A DNA stretch of 6,641 nt from Clostridiales bacterium (GTDB lineage: Bacteria; Bacillota; Clostridia; WRLR01). The number at the start of each line of letters is the position of its first letter. Within the stretch, counting starts at the first letter, position 1. Positions 1 to 6,031 of the stretch are shown here, one piece after another. The stretch covers positions 1 through 6,641 of the forward strand of contig JAITSR010000005.1 in the NCBI GenBank assembly GCA_031287655.1. Direction: 5' to 3'. Below the pieces are notes generated by a model that had not been told where the DNA came from, ran no database searches, and worked only from the letters and a program-made list of their open reading frames with translations. Made by a program: the position numbers and the translations under genes.

Positions 1-93
1 TCTCAGTTCTCCGGCATAGAGTTTAACATACCAGAAATATCAGATACGGATCAATATGGTTTCACTGTGATGCAAGCAGAACAATCACAGTAG
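1..93 (+). CDS. C-terminal fragment of an unidentified upstream gene (partial)
   Basis: The first frame is open from the window edge for 30 codons and stops with TAG at 91-93. The other two forward frames are closed within the first 30 bases, and the reverse strand carries several stops. The peptide mixes hydrophobic and acidic or polar residues and ends in a Gln/Glu/Ser-rich tail (MQAEQSQ), which looks like a normal soluble C-terminus. The base composition is clearly lower in GC than the gatCAB-aspS operon. I do not recognise the family. The fragment is too short for a function call and could be a chance open frame. An inverted repeat (64-71/84-91) overlaps its last codons. Confidence 0.4.
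   Translation, partial: SQFSGIEFNIPEISDTDQYGFTVMQAEQSQ
64..91. repeat. 8-bp perfect inverted repeat at the end of the upstream frame
   Basis: ACTGTGAT (64-71) and ATCACAGT (84-91) are exact reverse complements separated by 12 nt. The second arm runs into the TAG stop of the upstream open frame. No T-tract follows, so it is a weak terminator candidate at best. It could also be a protein binding site. The TGTGA and TCACA half-sites are 14 nt apart, not the 6 nt of a CRP site. Confidence 0.4.
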
Positions 94-178
94 GCGGGTA
101 TTGTCTGTATCATGCGCAAGCCGGGATTTCTTGACCGCCGTTGTGGATTGTGCCTGCAAATTTTGCTTTGATACGGAT

Positions 179-207
179 TTGACTTATCGGGGGCGGCGTG
201 TTAAGAT
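179..207 (+). promoter_or_regulatory. Sigma-70-type promoter of the gatCAB-aspS operon
   Basis: TTGACT (179-184, 5/6 to the -35 consensus) and TAAGAT (202-207, 4/6 to the -10 consensus) are separated by exactly 17 bp. Transcription would start near 213-215, just ahead of the Stem I-like hairpin of the T-box leader. No better promoter is visible between 94 and 593. One caution is that a 7-nt complementarity (209-215 with 316-322) would need a slightly earlier start to form in RNA. Confidence 0.6.
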
Positions 208-408
208 ACCGCTAACGATGTGGGGACCTCTCCCGATGGACCCCCGACAGAGATACGGCGCCGCGGCTGGGAGCGCCGTTCGGGTCGGTTGCGGGATTTG
301 AGGCTTTTCACGATTTTAGCGGATGGACGCGGGCGGGCGCGGGCGGAGTTGGACGGCGCCGGGCGGCGCGGACGACGCGTACAAAATGAATACGGCAAAA
401 CGAAAGCG

Positions 409-427
409 GACGCGCGGCGCGCGCGTC
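409..427 (+). other. T-box Stem III hairpin
   Basis: GACGCGCG (409-416) and CGCGCGTC (420-427) are perfect reverse complements around a 3-nt GCG loop, five bases ahead of the T-box sequence. This matches the position of Stem III in T-box leaders. Confidence 0.7.
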
Positions 428-469
428 AACGTGGGTGGCACCGCGGGATTCACACGGAATGTGGTCTCG

Positions 470-512
470 TCCCTCGGAAATCGAACGGCGATTTCCGGGG
501 GATTTTTGTTTT
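470..512 (+). terminator. T-box-regulated intrinsic terminator
   Basis: TCCCTCGGAAATCG (470-483) pairs with CGATTTCCGGGGGA (489-502). This gives a 14-bp stem with one G-U pair and a 5-nt loop (AACGG). It is followed by TTTTTGTTTT (503-512). The 5' edge of the stem (470-473) is also needed by the antiterminator, so binding of uncharged tRNA would disrupt this hairpin and let transcription continue into gatC. Confidence 0.9.
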
Positions 513-577
513 CGGACGGCGGCGTCACAGATTGGCGTTACGGTCGGAGCGCGTTGGAACGAGAAGGCGGAGGCGGG

Positions 578-585
578 AAGGAAGG
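578..585 (+). promoter_or_regulatory. Ribosome binding site fixing the gatC start
   Basis: AAGGAAGG lies 8 nt before ATG 594. It selects this start over the longer open frame that begins at 435, because 435 lies inside the T-box sequence. Confidence 0.75.
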
Positions 586-593
586 TCGTCGAT

Positions 594-875
594 ATGCTGG
601 AACAAAAGGATATAACGCACTTGGCGTCGCTCGCGCGGCTCGAGCTCGGCGAAGCGGAGTCCGAGGGCCTGCGGCGGGACATGGAGTCGATCATCGAGTT
701 GATGGACTCGCTGCACGCGGTCGACATGGGCGGCGGGGAATATCAAGCGCCCGGCGTGTCGGCGGATCAGCTGCGCGAGGACGCCGCGCTCCGCGAGATT
801 GAGCCCGCGCGGTTTTTGGAGCAATCGCCCGCGGAAGGCGCGGACGGCTTCACGATCCCGCGCATGATGGAGTAG
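594..875 (+). CDS. gatC: Asp-tRNA(Asn)/Glu-tRNA(Gln) amidotransferase subunit C
   Basis: The gene encodes the 93-residue small subunit of the cytosolic GatCAB amidotransferase. GatC wraps around GatA and tethers it to GatB, and has no catalytic residues of its own. The family signature is clear. The N-terminal helix carries ITHLASLARLEL (residues 7-18). The middle contains LREDAA (60-65), matching the usual LRED box. The end GFTIPRMME (85-93) matches the conserved G-F-x-V/I-P-x-x-x-E tail. The length is typical, about 95 residues for the family. I chose ATG 594 because of the AAGGAAGG site and because the homologous sequence begins here. An upstream in-frame extension to 435 would translate leader RNA and has no family counterpart. 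It is the first gene after the T-box leader and 66 nt before gatA. Confidence is high. Confidence 0.95.
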   Translation: MLEQKDITHLASLARLELGEAESEGLRRDMESIIELMDSLHAVDMGGGEYQAPGVSADQLREDAALREIEPARFLEQSPAEGADGFTIPRMME

Positions 876-941
876 CGGCGTTGGGGCCGGGGGCCGGGCC
901 GGCGCGGCATGTTTTTTACACAAGGAAGGGGGCGGAGCGGC

Positions 942-2390
942 ATGTTACTTACAAAGCTGCGAAAGATGCTGGACGCGCGGGAGGTCTCCGCGGCGGAACT
1001 CGCGGGTGAATACGCGGGTAAAATAGAGAAACTGGACGACGGCGTCGGCGCGTTCCTTTATGTGAACCGGGAGGGGCTCGCCGCGGCGGCGGCGCGCGCG
1101 CAGGCGCGGATCGACGCGGGGGAACAGGGGCCGCTGACGGGCATCCCCGTCGCGCTCAAAGACAACCTCTGCACGCGCGACATGCCGACGACATGCGCGT
1201 CGAAGATTCTCGAGGGCTACCGCCCCCCCTATGACGCGACCGTCGTCGGGCGGCTCCGCGCGCAGGACGCCGTTTTTTTGGGGAAGCTGAACATGGACGA
1301 GTTCGCGATGGGCGCGACGACGCAGAACTCGTATTACAAACCGACCCAAAACCCGTTCGATCTCACGCGCGCGCCGGGCGGTTCCTCAGGCGGGGCCGCC
1401 GCCGCGGTTTCCGCGGGTATGTGCGCCGCGGCGCTCGGCTCCGACACAGGCGGCTCGGTGCGCCAGCCGGCGTCGTTTTGCGGCGTCACGGGGCACAGGC
1501 CGACCTACGGTCTCGTGTCGCGCTACGGCTGTATCGCGTTCGCGTCGTCGCTCGATCAGGTCGGCCCGCTCGGGCTCTCGGCCTCCGACTGCGCGCTGAT
1601 GCTCGACGCGATTTCGGGCCCGGACCCCCACGACCAGACGACGTCCGTCCACGGCAGGGAGCCTTGCGCGGCGCGTCTCGGGAGGAGTCCAAAAGGTTTG
1701 CGCCTCGGGCTAATCCGGGAGCTGCTCGGCGGCGAGGTTGACGCGGAGGTGCGCGACGCCGTTTACGCGGCCGCAAAGTGGTACGAGCGCGCGGGCGCGA
1801 CCGTCACGGAGGTCAGCCTGCCGATGCTGCGCCACGCCGTCCCGGCCTATTATCTGATCTCGAGCGCCGAGGCGTCCGCGAACCTCTCACGCTTTGACGG
1901 CGTGCGCTACGGTCACCGCGCCGCCGACGCGAAAAGCTACGGAGAGCTCGTCGCGCGGAGCCGCGCCGAGGGCTTCGGCCGCGAGGTCAAGCGCCGTATC
2001 CTGCTTGGGGCCTACGCGCTCTCGTCCGGCTATTACGACGCGTATTACAAAAGAGCCGTCCATCTCGCGGGGGTTGTGCGCGCGCAGTACGACGAGGTGT
2101 TTCGGGAATTTGACGCGCTGCTCTCGCCCGTCGCGCCGACCGTCGCGTTTGAGACGGGCAAAATTCCGGACGACCCCGCTCAGGTGTACGTCGCGGACAT
2201 CTGCACGGTCAGCGCGGCGCTCGCGGGGCTGCCCTCGATCTCGACGCCTTGCGGCTACACGAAGGATGGCGGGCTGCCGGTCGGCCTGATGATCACGGGC
2301 CGCCGCTGGGCCGACCCGCTCGTGCTCTCCCTCGCGGACGCGCACGAAAGAGAATTTAAACGAAAAGACCCGCCCGGATATATAATGTAG
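942..2390 (+). CDS. gatA: Asp-tRNA(Asn)/Glu-tRNA(Gln) amidotransferase subunit A (amidase)
   Basis: GatA is the glutaminase subunit of GatCAB. It hydrolyses glutamine and passes the ammonia through an internal channel to GatB. The protein has 482 residues, close to the family norm of about 485. It belongs to the amidase-signature family, and the Ser-cisSer-Lys triad is intact. Lys73 lies in GIPVALKDN, Ser148 in PGGSSGGAAAAVSAG, and Ser172 in GSDTGGSVRQPAS. The spacings (75 and 24 residues) equal those of well-studied GatA. ASSLDQVGPL and the C-terminal GLPVGLMITGR block are also conserved. The motif usually read as G-(M/L)-KPTYG is GHRPTYG here (184-190). ATG 942 is preferred because it is preceded by GGAG (934-937) and gives the typical N-terminus. 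An in-frame ATG at 909 would add 11 residues and lacks a clear Shine-Dalgarno site. It lies 37 nt before gatB. Confidence 0.97.
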   Translation: MLLTKLRKMLDAREVSAAELAGEYAGKIEKLDDGVGAFLYVNREGLAAAAARAQARIDAGEQGPLTGIPVALKDNLCTRDMPTTCASKILEGYRPPYDATVVGRLRAQDAVFLGKLNMDEFAMGATTQNSYYKPTQNPFDLTRAPGGSSGGAAAAVSAGMCAAALGSDTGGSVRQPASFCGVTGHRPTYGLVSRYGCIAFASSLDQVGPLGLSASDCALMLDAISGPDPHDQTTSVHGREPCAARLGRSPKGLRLGLIRELLGGEVDAEVRDAVYAAAKWYERAGATVTEVSLPMLRHAVPAYYLISSAEASANLSRFDGVRYGHRAADAKSYGELVARSRAEGFGREVKRRILLGAYALSSGYYDAYYKRAVHLAGVVRAQYDEVFREFDALLSPVAPTVAFETGKIPDDPAQVYVADICTVSAALAGLPSISTPCGYTKDGGLPVGLMITGRRWADPLVLSLADAHEREFKRKDPPGYIM

Positions 2391-2427
2391 GGAAAATCCG
2401 GCATACACGGGGAAAGGATCGGTTTTT

Positions 2428-3858
2428 ATGAGCACAGCCGCGCAAACGCGCTATATCACGGTGATCGGCCTCGAAATCCACGCCGAGCTGCTCACGCAAA
2501 CAAAGGTGTTCTGCGGCTGCCCGAACACGTTTGGCAGCGCGGAGAACGAAAACGTCTGCCCGACCTGCCTCGGGCTGCCCGGCGCGCTGCCCGTACTGAA
2601 CCGTAGCGCCGTCGAGCAGACCGTGAAGGCCGGACTCGCGCTCGGCTGCGAGATCGCGCGCTGGACGCGCTGGGACCGCAAGAACTACTTTTATGCGGAT
2701 TCGCCGAAGGCCTATCAAATTTCCCAGCTCTACGCGCCGCTCTGCCTCGGCGGCGGGCTCGAGGTCGGCGGCCGCCTGATCCGACTGAACCATATCCACC
2801 TCGAGGAGGACGCGGGCAAGCTGATCCACGACGGCGCGCGAAACGTGACGCGCGTTGATTTCAACCGTTGCGGCGTGCCGCTGATCGAGATCGTGACCGA
2901 ACCGGACATGCGCTCGGCGGACGAGGCGGCCGCGTTTATCGAACAGGTGCGCATGGCGCTCGTGTATGCGGGCGTGTGCGACGGCAAGATGGAGCAGGGC
3001 AGTCTGCGCGTCGACGCGAATGTCTCCGTGATGCCGGAGGGCGCGGCGGAGCTCGGTACGCGGGCGGAGGTGAAGAACCTGAACAGCTTCCGTCATGTCG
3101 CGCTCGCGATCGAGCATGAGGCCGAACGGCAAATTCGGCTGATCGAGGGCGGGGACCGCGTCGTTCAAGAGACGCGCCGCTTTTTGGAAGGCACGGGCGA
3201 GACCGCGCCGCTCCGCAGCAAGGAGGACGCCCACGACTACCGCTACTTCCCCGACCCGGACGTCCTGCCGCTCGAGCTTGACGCGGAGTTTGTCGGGCGT
3301 CTGCGCGCCTCGCTCGGCGAGCTGCCCGGCGCGCGCCGGGAGCGTTATATCGGGCAGTACGGCATGTCGGCCGCGGACGCCGAGACACTGCTTGCGCGCA
3401 AATTTGTTTCAGACTTTTATGACGAGGCCGTCGCGCTCGGCGCGGACCCGCGGGAGGCCGGGAACATGGTGCGCGGCGAGATTTTGCGCCACGTCGGGGA
3501 GACGGGCGCGGAGCGCGTCGGCATGGACGCGGGCGACCTCGTAAAGCTCCTTGGCATGGCCGCCGCCGGGGAGATCAGCGCGAACAACGCGAAGCGAGCC
3601 GTCGCCCTGACGCTGGGCGAGGGCAAATCCGCGGAGGCGATCGTCGAGGCGCACAACATGCGGATCCGCGAGGACCCCGACGCGCTCGCCGCGACCGTGC
3701 GGAGCGTGCTCGCCGAGAGACCGGACGCCGTGCGCTCCTATAAAGACGGCGAGACGAAGGTCTTTGGCTTTTTTATGGGCCAGTGCAATAAAATCTTGAA
3801 GGGCTCCGCGCACCCTAAGTCGGTGGAGGCCGAGCTGCGAAAGCAGCTGGATTCTTAA
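2428..3858 (+). CDS. gatB: Asp-tRNA(Asn)/Glu-tRNA(Gln) amidotransferase subunit B
   Basis: GatB binds the misacylated tRNA, activates the Asp or Glu side chain with ATP, and amidates it using ammonia supplied by GatA. The 476-residue length is exactly typical. The N-terminal cradle domain begins VIGLEIHAEL (residues 12-21). It carries four cysteines (C29, C31, C44, C47) in the CxC...CxxC arrangement of zinc-binding GatB proteins. The other family blocks are DRKNYFYADSPKAYQISQ (83-100), HLEEDAGK (124-131), NRCGVPLIEIVTEPD (146-160), MEQGSLRVDANVSV (188-201) and KNLNSF (216-221). The C-terminal tail domain (YqeY-like helical region) ends with GFFMGQCNKILKGSAHP. ATG 2428 is preceded by AAAGGA (2413-2418). 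The gene sits 37 nt after gatA and 34 nt before aspS, consistent with cotranscription. Confidence 0.97.
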   Translation: MSTAAQTRYITVIGLEIHAELLTQTKVFCGCPNTFGSAENENVCPTCLGLPGALPVLNRSAVEQTVKAGLALGCEIARWTRWDRKNYFYADSPKAYQISQLYAPLCLGGGLEVGGRLIRLNHIHLEEDAGKLIHDGARNVTRVDFNRCGVPLIEIVTEPDMRSADEAAAFIEQVRMALVYAGVCDGKMEQGSLRVDANVSVMPEGAAELGTRAEVKNLNSFRHVALAIEHEAERQIRLIEGGDRVVQETRRFLEGTGETAPLRSKEDAHDYRYFPDPDVLPLELDAEFVGRLRASLGELPGARRERYIGQYGMSAADAETLLARKFVSDFYDEAVALGADPREAGNMVRGEILRHVGETGAERVGMDAGDLVKLLGMAAAGEISANNAKRAVALTLGEGKSAEAIVEAHNMRIREDPDALAATVRSVLAERPDAVRSYKDGETKVFGFFMGQCNKILKGSAHPKSVEAELRKQLDS

Positions 3859-3877
3859 ATCCCGAAAATAAATGGAT

Positions 3878-3884
3878 GGAAGGA
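3878..3884 (+). promoter_or_regulatory. Ribosome binding site fixing the aspS start
   Basis: GGAAGGA lies 8 nt before ATG 3893. The in-frame ATG at 3872 has no purine-rich site at a workable distance, so 3893 is the better start. Confidence 0.7.
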
Positions 3885-3892
3885 TATGGAAT

Positions 3893-5779
3893 ATGGCAGA
3901 CCATTTATCATACGAAAATAAAAGTGAGCGGCAGTGCCGCCCGGACGGGCGCTTTCGGACGCGGACCTGCGGCGAGCTGCGCCCCTCGGACGTCGGGGCG
4001 GAGGCGCGCCTTGCGGGCTGGGTCGACACGATCCGCGACCACGGCGGCATCCTGTTCCTCGATCTGCGCGACCACTACGGTCTCACACAGATCGTCTTTC
4101 ATGACGCCGGGCTCCGCGAGCGGCTGGCCGGCGTGAGCCGCGAGAGCGTGCTGTCGATTTTGGGCGAGGTCACGCCGCGCGATGCCGAGACCGTCAACCC
4201 CGCGCTCGCGACAGGTGAAATCGAGCTGCGCGCGCGGGACGTCGAGGTGTTGAGCCACGCGGCCGCGGAGCTGCCGTTCCCGATCCGCGAATCGCACAAA
4301 ACCCGCGAGGAACTCCGCCTCAAATACCGCTTTCTTGATCTCCGCAACCCGGAAGTCCATGAAAAAATCATCTTCCGCGCGAAGGTAATCGCGTTTTTGC
4401 GCGAGCGCATGGCGGCGCACGGCTTTCTTGAGATACAGACGCCGATCCTCACGGCCTCGTCGCCCGAGGGCGCGCGCGACTACCTCGTGCCGAGCCGCAA
4501 GCACCACGGCATGTTCTACGCGCTGCCGCAAGCCCCGCAGCAGTTCAAGCAGCTCCTTATGGTGTCGGGCTTTGACCGCTACTTCCAGATCGCGCCGTGC
4601 TTTCGCGATGAGGACGCGCGCGCCGACCGCGCTCCGGGAGAATTTTATCAGCTCGACTTTGAGATGTCGTTCGCGACGCAGGAGGACGTGTTTCAAATCG
4701 CGGAGGACGTGATGTTTGACACGTTCACGCGCTTTACGGAGGGCGGCGCCGTGACGCCCCCGCCGTTCCCGCGCATCCCGTACCGCGAGAGTATGCTGCG
4801 CTATGGCACGGACAAGCCGGATCTGCGCAACCCGCTCGTGATTTGCGATTTGACGGATTTCTTCGCCGACGTCGAGTTTAAGGCGTTCCAACGCCAACAG
4901 GTGCGCGGGATCGTCGTACGCAACTGCGCGGGCAGGCCGCGGTCGTTCTTTGACAGGATGGTCGACTATGCAACGGAGATCGGGATGAAGGGGCTCGGTT
5001 ACGTTTCGGTCGGCGCGCAGACGGGAACCGCCGCCACCGCCGCCGCGACGCCTGACGTTCCCACAGCCGCCGCGCCTGACAGCGCAGCCGCCGCAGCGCC
5101 CGCGCCCGAGCTGAAGGGGCCGATCGCAAAATTCCTGTCCCCCGAAAAGCAGCGGGAACTTGCCGCGTCTCTCTCGCTGAAGCCGGACGACACGCTGTTC
5201 TTCATCTCCGATGTTCCGGCGCTCGTGAACAAATATGCCGGTCAAATCCGGAGCGAGCTCGGCGCGCGGTTGGATTTGATCGAGACCGGCGCGTACCGCT
5301 TCTGTTTTATCGTCGACTATCCGATGTATGAGATCGACGCCGAGAGCGGCAAGCTCGCGTTTACGCACAACCCGTTTTCAATGCCGCAGGGCGAACTCGC
5401 CGCGCTGGAGACAAAGGACCCGCTTGAAATCCTCGCGTATCAGTACGACATCGTGTGCAACGGCGTCGAGCTGTCGTCCGGCGCGGTGCGCAACCACAGG
5501 CCGGACATCATGAAAAAGGCGTTTGAGATCGCGGGCTACGCCGAGGAAGAGCTCACGACAAAATTCCCCGCGCTGCTAAACGCGTTCCACTACGGCGCGC
5601 CGCCGCACGCGGGCATGGCCCCGGGCCTCGACCGGATCGTCATGCTGCTCCTTGGCGAGGAAAATATTCGCGAGGTGATCGCGTTCCCGATGAACAGCAG
5701 CGCGCAGGATACGATGATGGGCGCGCCCGGGGAGGTCACGGAGGCGCAGCTCCGCGAGGTCCACATCAAGCTGCGTTAA
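3893..5779 (+). CDS. aspS: Aspartyl-tRNA synthetase, bacterial type, probably non-discriminating (Asp/Asn)
   Basis: This class II synthetase attaches aspartate to tRNA-Asp and, if non-discriminating, also to tRNA-Asn for GatCAB to amidate. The protein has 628 residues. An N-terminal tail of about 20 residues comes first. The OB-fold anticodon-binding domain follows (roughly 21-125), with RDHGGILFLDLRD. Next come the catalytic core with PEGARDYLVPSR and motif 2 FRDEDARADR (237-246), a GAD insertion domain (roughly 285-415), and motif 3 GLDR (578-581). His50 in RDHGG matches the histidine found in non-discriminating bacterial AspRS; discriminating enzymes such as E. coli's have Leu. The second marker site, Gly in non-discriminating enzymes, appears to be Glu here. 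An Ala/Pro/Thr-rich stretch (376-405) interrupts the GAD domain. Motif 2 is followed by APGEFYQLDFEMSF, with one extra Gly, as in alphaproteobacterial-type AspRS. It is the last gene of the operon. Confidence 0.96.
   Translation: MADHLSYENKSERQCRPDGRFRTRTCGELRPSDVGAEARLAGWVDTIRDHGGILFLDLRDHYGLTQIVFHDAGLRERLAGVSRESVLSILGEVTPRDAETVNPALATGEIELRARDVEVLSHAAAELPFPIRESHKTREELRLKYRFLDLRNPEVHEKIIFRAKVIAFLRERMAAHGFLEIQTPILTASSPEGARDYLVPSRKHHGMFYALPQAPQQFKQLLMVSGFDRYFQIAPCFRDEDARADRAPGEFYQLDFEMSFATQEDVFQIAEDVMFDTFTRFTEGGAVTPPPFPRIPYRESMLRYGTDKPDLRNPLVICDLTDFFADVEFKAFQRQQVRGIVVRNCAGRPRSFFDRMVDYATEIGMKGLGYVSVGAQTGTAATAAATPDVPTAAAPDSAAAAAPAPELKGPIAKFLSPEKQRELAASLSLKPDDTLFFISDVPALVNKYAGQIRSELGARLDLIETGAYRFCFIVDYPMYEIDAESGKLAFTHNPFSMPQGELAALETKDPLEILAYQYDIVCNGVELSSGAVRNHRPDIMKKAFEIAGYAEEELTTKFPALLNAFHYGAPPHAGMAPGLDRIVMLLLGEENIREVIAFPMNSSAQDTMMGAPGEVTEAQLREVHIKLR
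5018..5107 (+). repeat. Low-complexity Ala/Pro/Thr-rich insert inside aspS
   Basis: This in-frame stretch of about 30 codons, mostly Ala with Pro, Thr and Asp, lies between GLGYVSVGA and ELKGPIAKFL in the GAD domain. It is built from GCC/GCG-rich degenerate repeats, including two copies of a GCCGCGxxxCCTGAC-like unit. Related AspRS proteins have only a short loop here. It is probably a flexible surface linker that grew by replication slippage. Confidence 0.75.
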
Positions 5780-5785
5780 GCCGCG

Positions 5786-5799
5786 CCGGAGCGCTCCGG
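5786..5799. repeat. 14-nt perfect palindrome after aspS
   Basis: CCGGAGCGCTCCGG is its own reverse complement and lies 7 nt after the aspS stop. In RNA it could form a 5-bp hairpin with a GCGC loop. No T-tract follows. It may help stabilise the 3' end of the message. Confidence 0.4.
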
Positions 5800-5820
5800 G
5801 TCGATATGGAATTGCAGGTG

Positions 5821-5861
5821 GGGGGATATGCGGGCGGCCAATAGCCGCCCGCATATCCCCC
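5821..5861 (+). terminator. Terminator-like 18-bp perfect hairpin closing the operon
   Basis: Positions 5821-5838 and 5844-5861 are exact 18-nt reverse complements around a CAATA loop, and G5820-T5862 adds a G-U pair. The hairpin lies about 40 nt past the aspS stop, where the operon should end. It lacks a T-tract on either strand, so it is not a canonical intrinsic terminator. It may act as a U-less terminator or as a barrier to 3' exonucleases. Confidence 0.6.
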
Positions 5862-5960
5862 TCCGGGCGTAAAGGTGTAACGGGTCAGAGCCGGGCCATA
5901 GTGATTTGCGATTCAGAAAATGACAATATCAACTAAAAATCATATAAAGCAAATTAAAGC

Positions 5961-5989
5961 TTGGTTTTCTCGTGGAGATGTGCTATAGT
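5961..5989 (+). promoter_or_regulatory. Extended -10 promoter of the HTH-methyltransferase pair
   Basis: TTGGTT (5961-5966) and TATAGT (5984-5989, 5/6 to consensus) are separated by 17 bp. TGC immediately precedes the -10, giving the extended TGn element. Transcription would start near 5996, about 36 nt before the HTH gene. Confidence 0.75.
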
Positions 5990-6000
5990 ATTATGTATAG
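5983..6000. promoter_or_regulatory. Candidate operator overlapping the -10 and start site
   Basis: CTATA (5983-5987) and TATAG (5996-6000) form an inverted repeat with 8 nt between the arms. TATAG also recurs directly at a 12-nt spacing (5984 and 5996). Small HTH controllers of restriction-modification systems often bind such short symmetric boxes at their own promoter. The arms are short and AT-rich, so chance is possible. Confidence 0.35.
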
Positions 6001-6031
6001 GTTAGGGAAATGTTGACTTGGAGGGGCTGCG

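Larger units (their letters stand above)
214..512 (+). promoter_or_regulatory. T-box riboswitch leader controlling gatCAB-aspS
   Basis: This is a cis-acting RNA that senses uncharged tRNA and prevents transcription termination. TGGGTGGCACCGCG at 432-445 matches the T-box consensus AGGGTGGNACCGCG at 13 of 14 positions. Directly upstream is a Stem III hairpin, 409-416/420-427. Antiterminator pairing is visible: GGG 433-435 with CCC 471-473, and CGGGA 444-448 with TCTCG 465-469. This leaves the TGGC/ACC bulge to hold the tRNA acceptor end. The same CCC belongs to the terminator, so the two folds exclude each other. The distal part of Stem I also fits. ACGGCGC 255-261 pairs with GCGCCGT 273-279 around a GCGGCTGGGA-type apical loop. 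Below it, CAGAGAT (248-254) forms a one-sided AG bulge over CCGA 244-247/TCGG 280-283. A Stem II-like hairpin lies at 356-369. The best Asp specifier candidates are GAT at 295-297 or 312-314; neither is certain. Confidence 0.9.
5862..6031. other. Intergenic composition boundary
   Basis: After the terminator-like hairpin the sequence stays GC-rich to about 5895, then becomes distinctly AT-rich. No open frame of note is seen on either strand apart from the promoter and operator elements listed. No attachment-site duplication or transposase remnant is recognisable within the window. Confidence 0.5.

Noticed and set aside
64..91. CRP-like TGTGA/TCACA site
   Set aside because: The half-sites are 14 nt apart instead of 6, and the position is at the end of a gene rather than at a promoter.
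101..301. 66-residue open frame with a TTG start upstream of gatC
   Set aside because: It runs through the promoter and into Stem I of the T-box leader, has no clear ribosome site and matches no family I know.
435..593. N-terminal extension of gatC back to ATG 435
   Set aside because: It would translate the T-box, antiterminator and terminator RNA. GatC homologues begin at the equivalent of 594, where a good ribosome site exists.
2381..2386. Perfect TATAAT at the end of gatA as an internal promoter for gatB
   Set aside because: No acceptable -35 lies 16-18 bp upstream (the 17-bp position reads AAACGA), and the bases encode the last residues of GatA.
2356..3234. 292-residue minus-strand open frame across gatB
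   Set aside because: Same cause: an antisense shadow of a GC-rich gene without family signatures.
3908..5368. Long (486-residue) minus-strand open frame inside aspS
   Set aside because: It is a shadow caused by high GC at third codon positions, is rich in Arg/Ala, has no recognisable motif, and lies fully antisense to a certain gene.
5828..5872. 14-codon open frame with a purine-rich leader after aspS
   Set aside because: It lies within the 18-bp hairpin; the G-rich 'ribosome site' is the hairpin arm, and the peptide is tiny and unremarkable.
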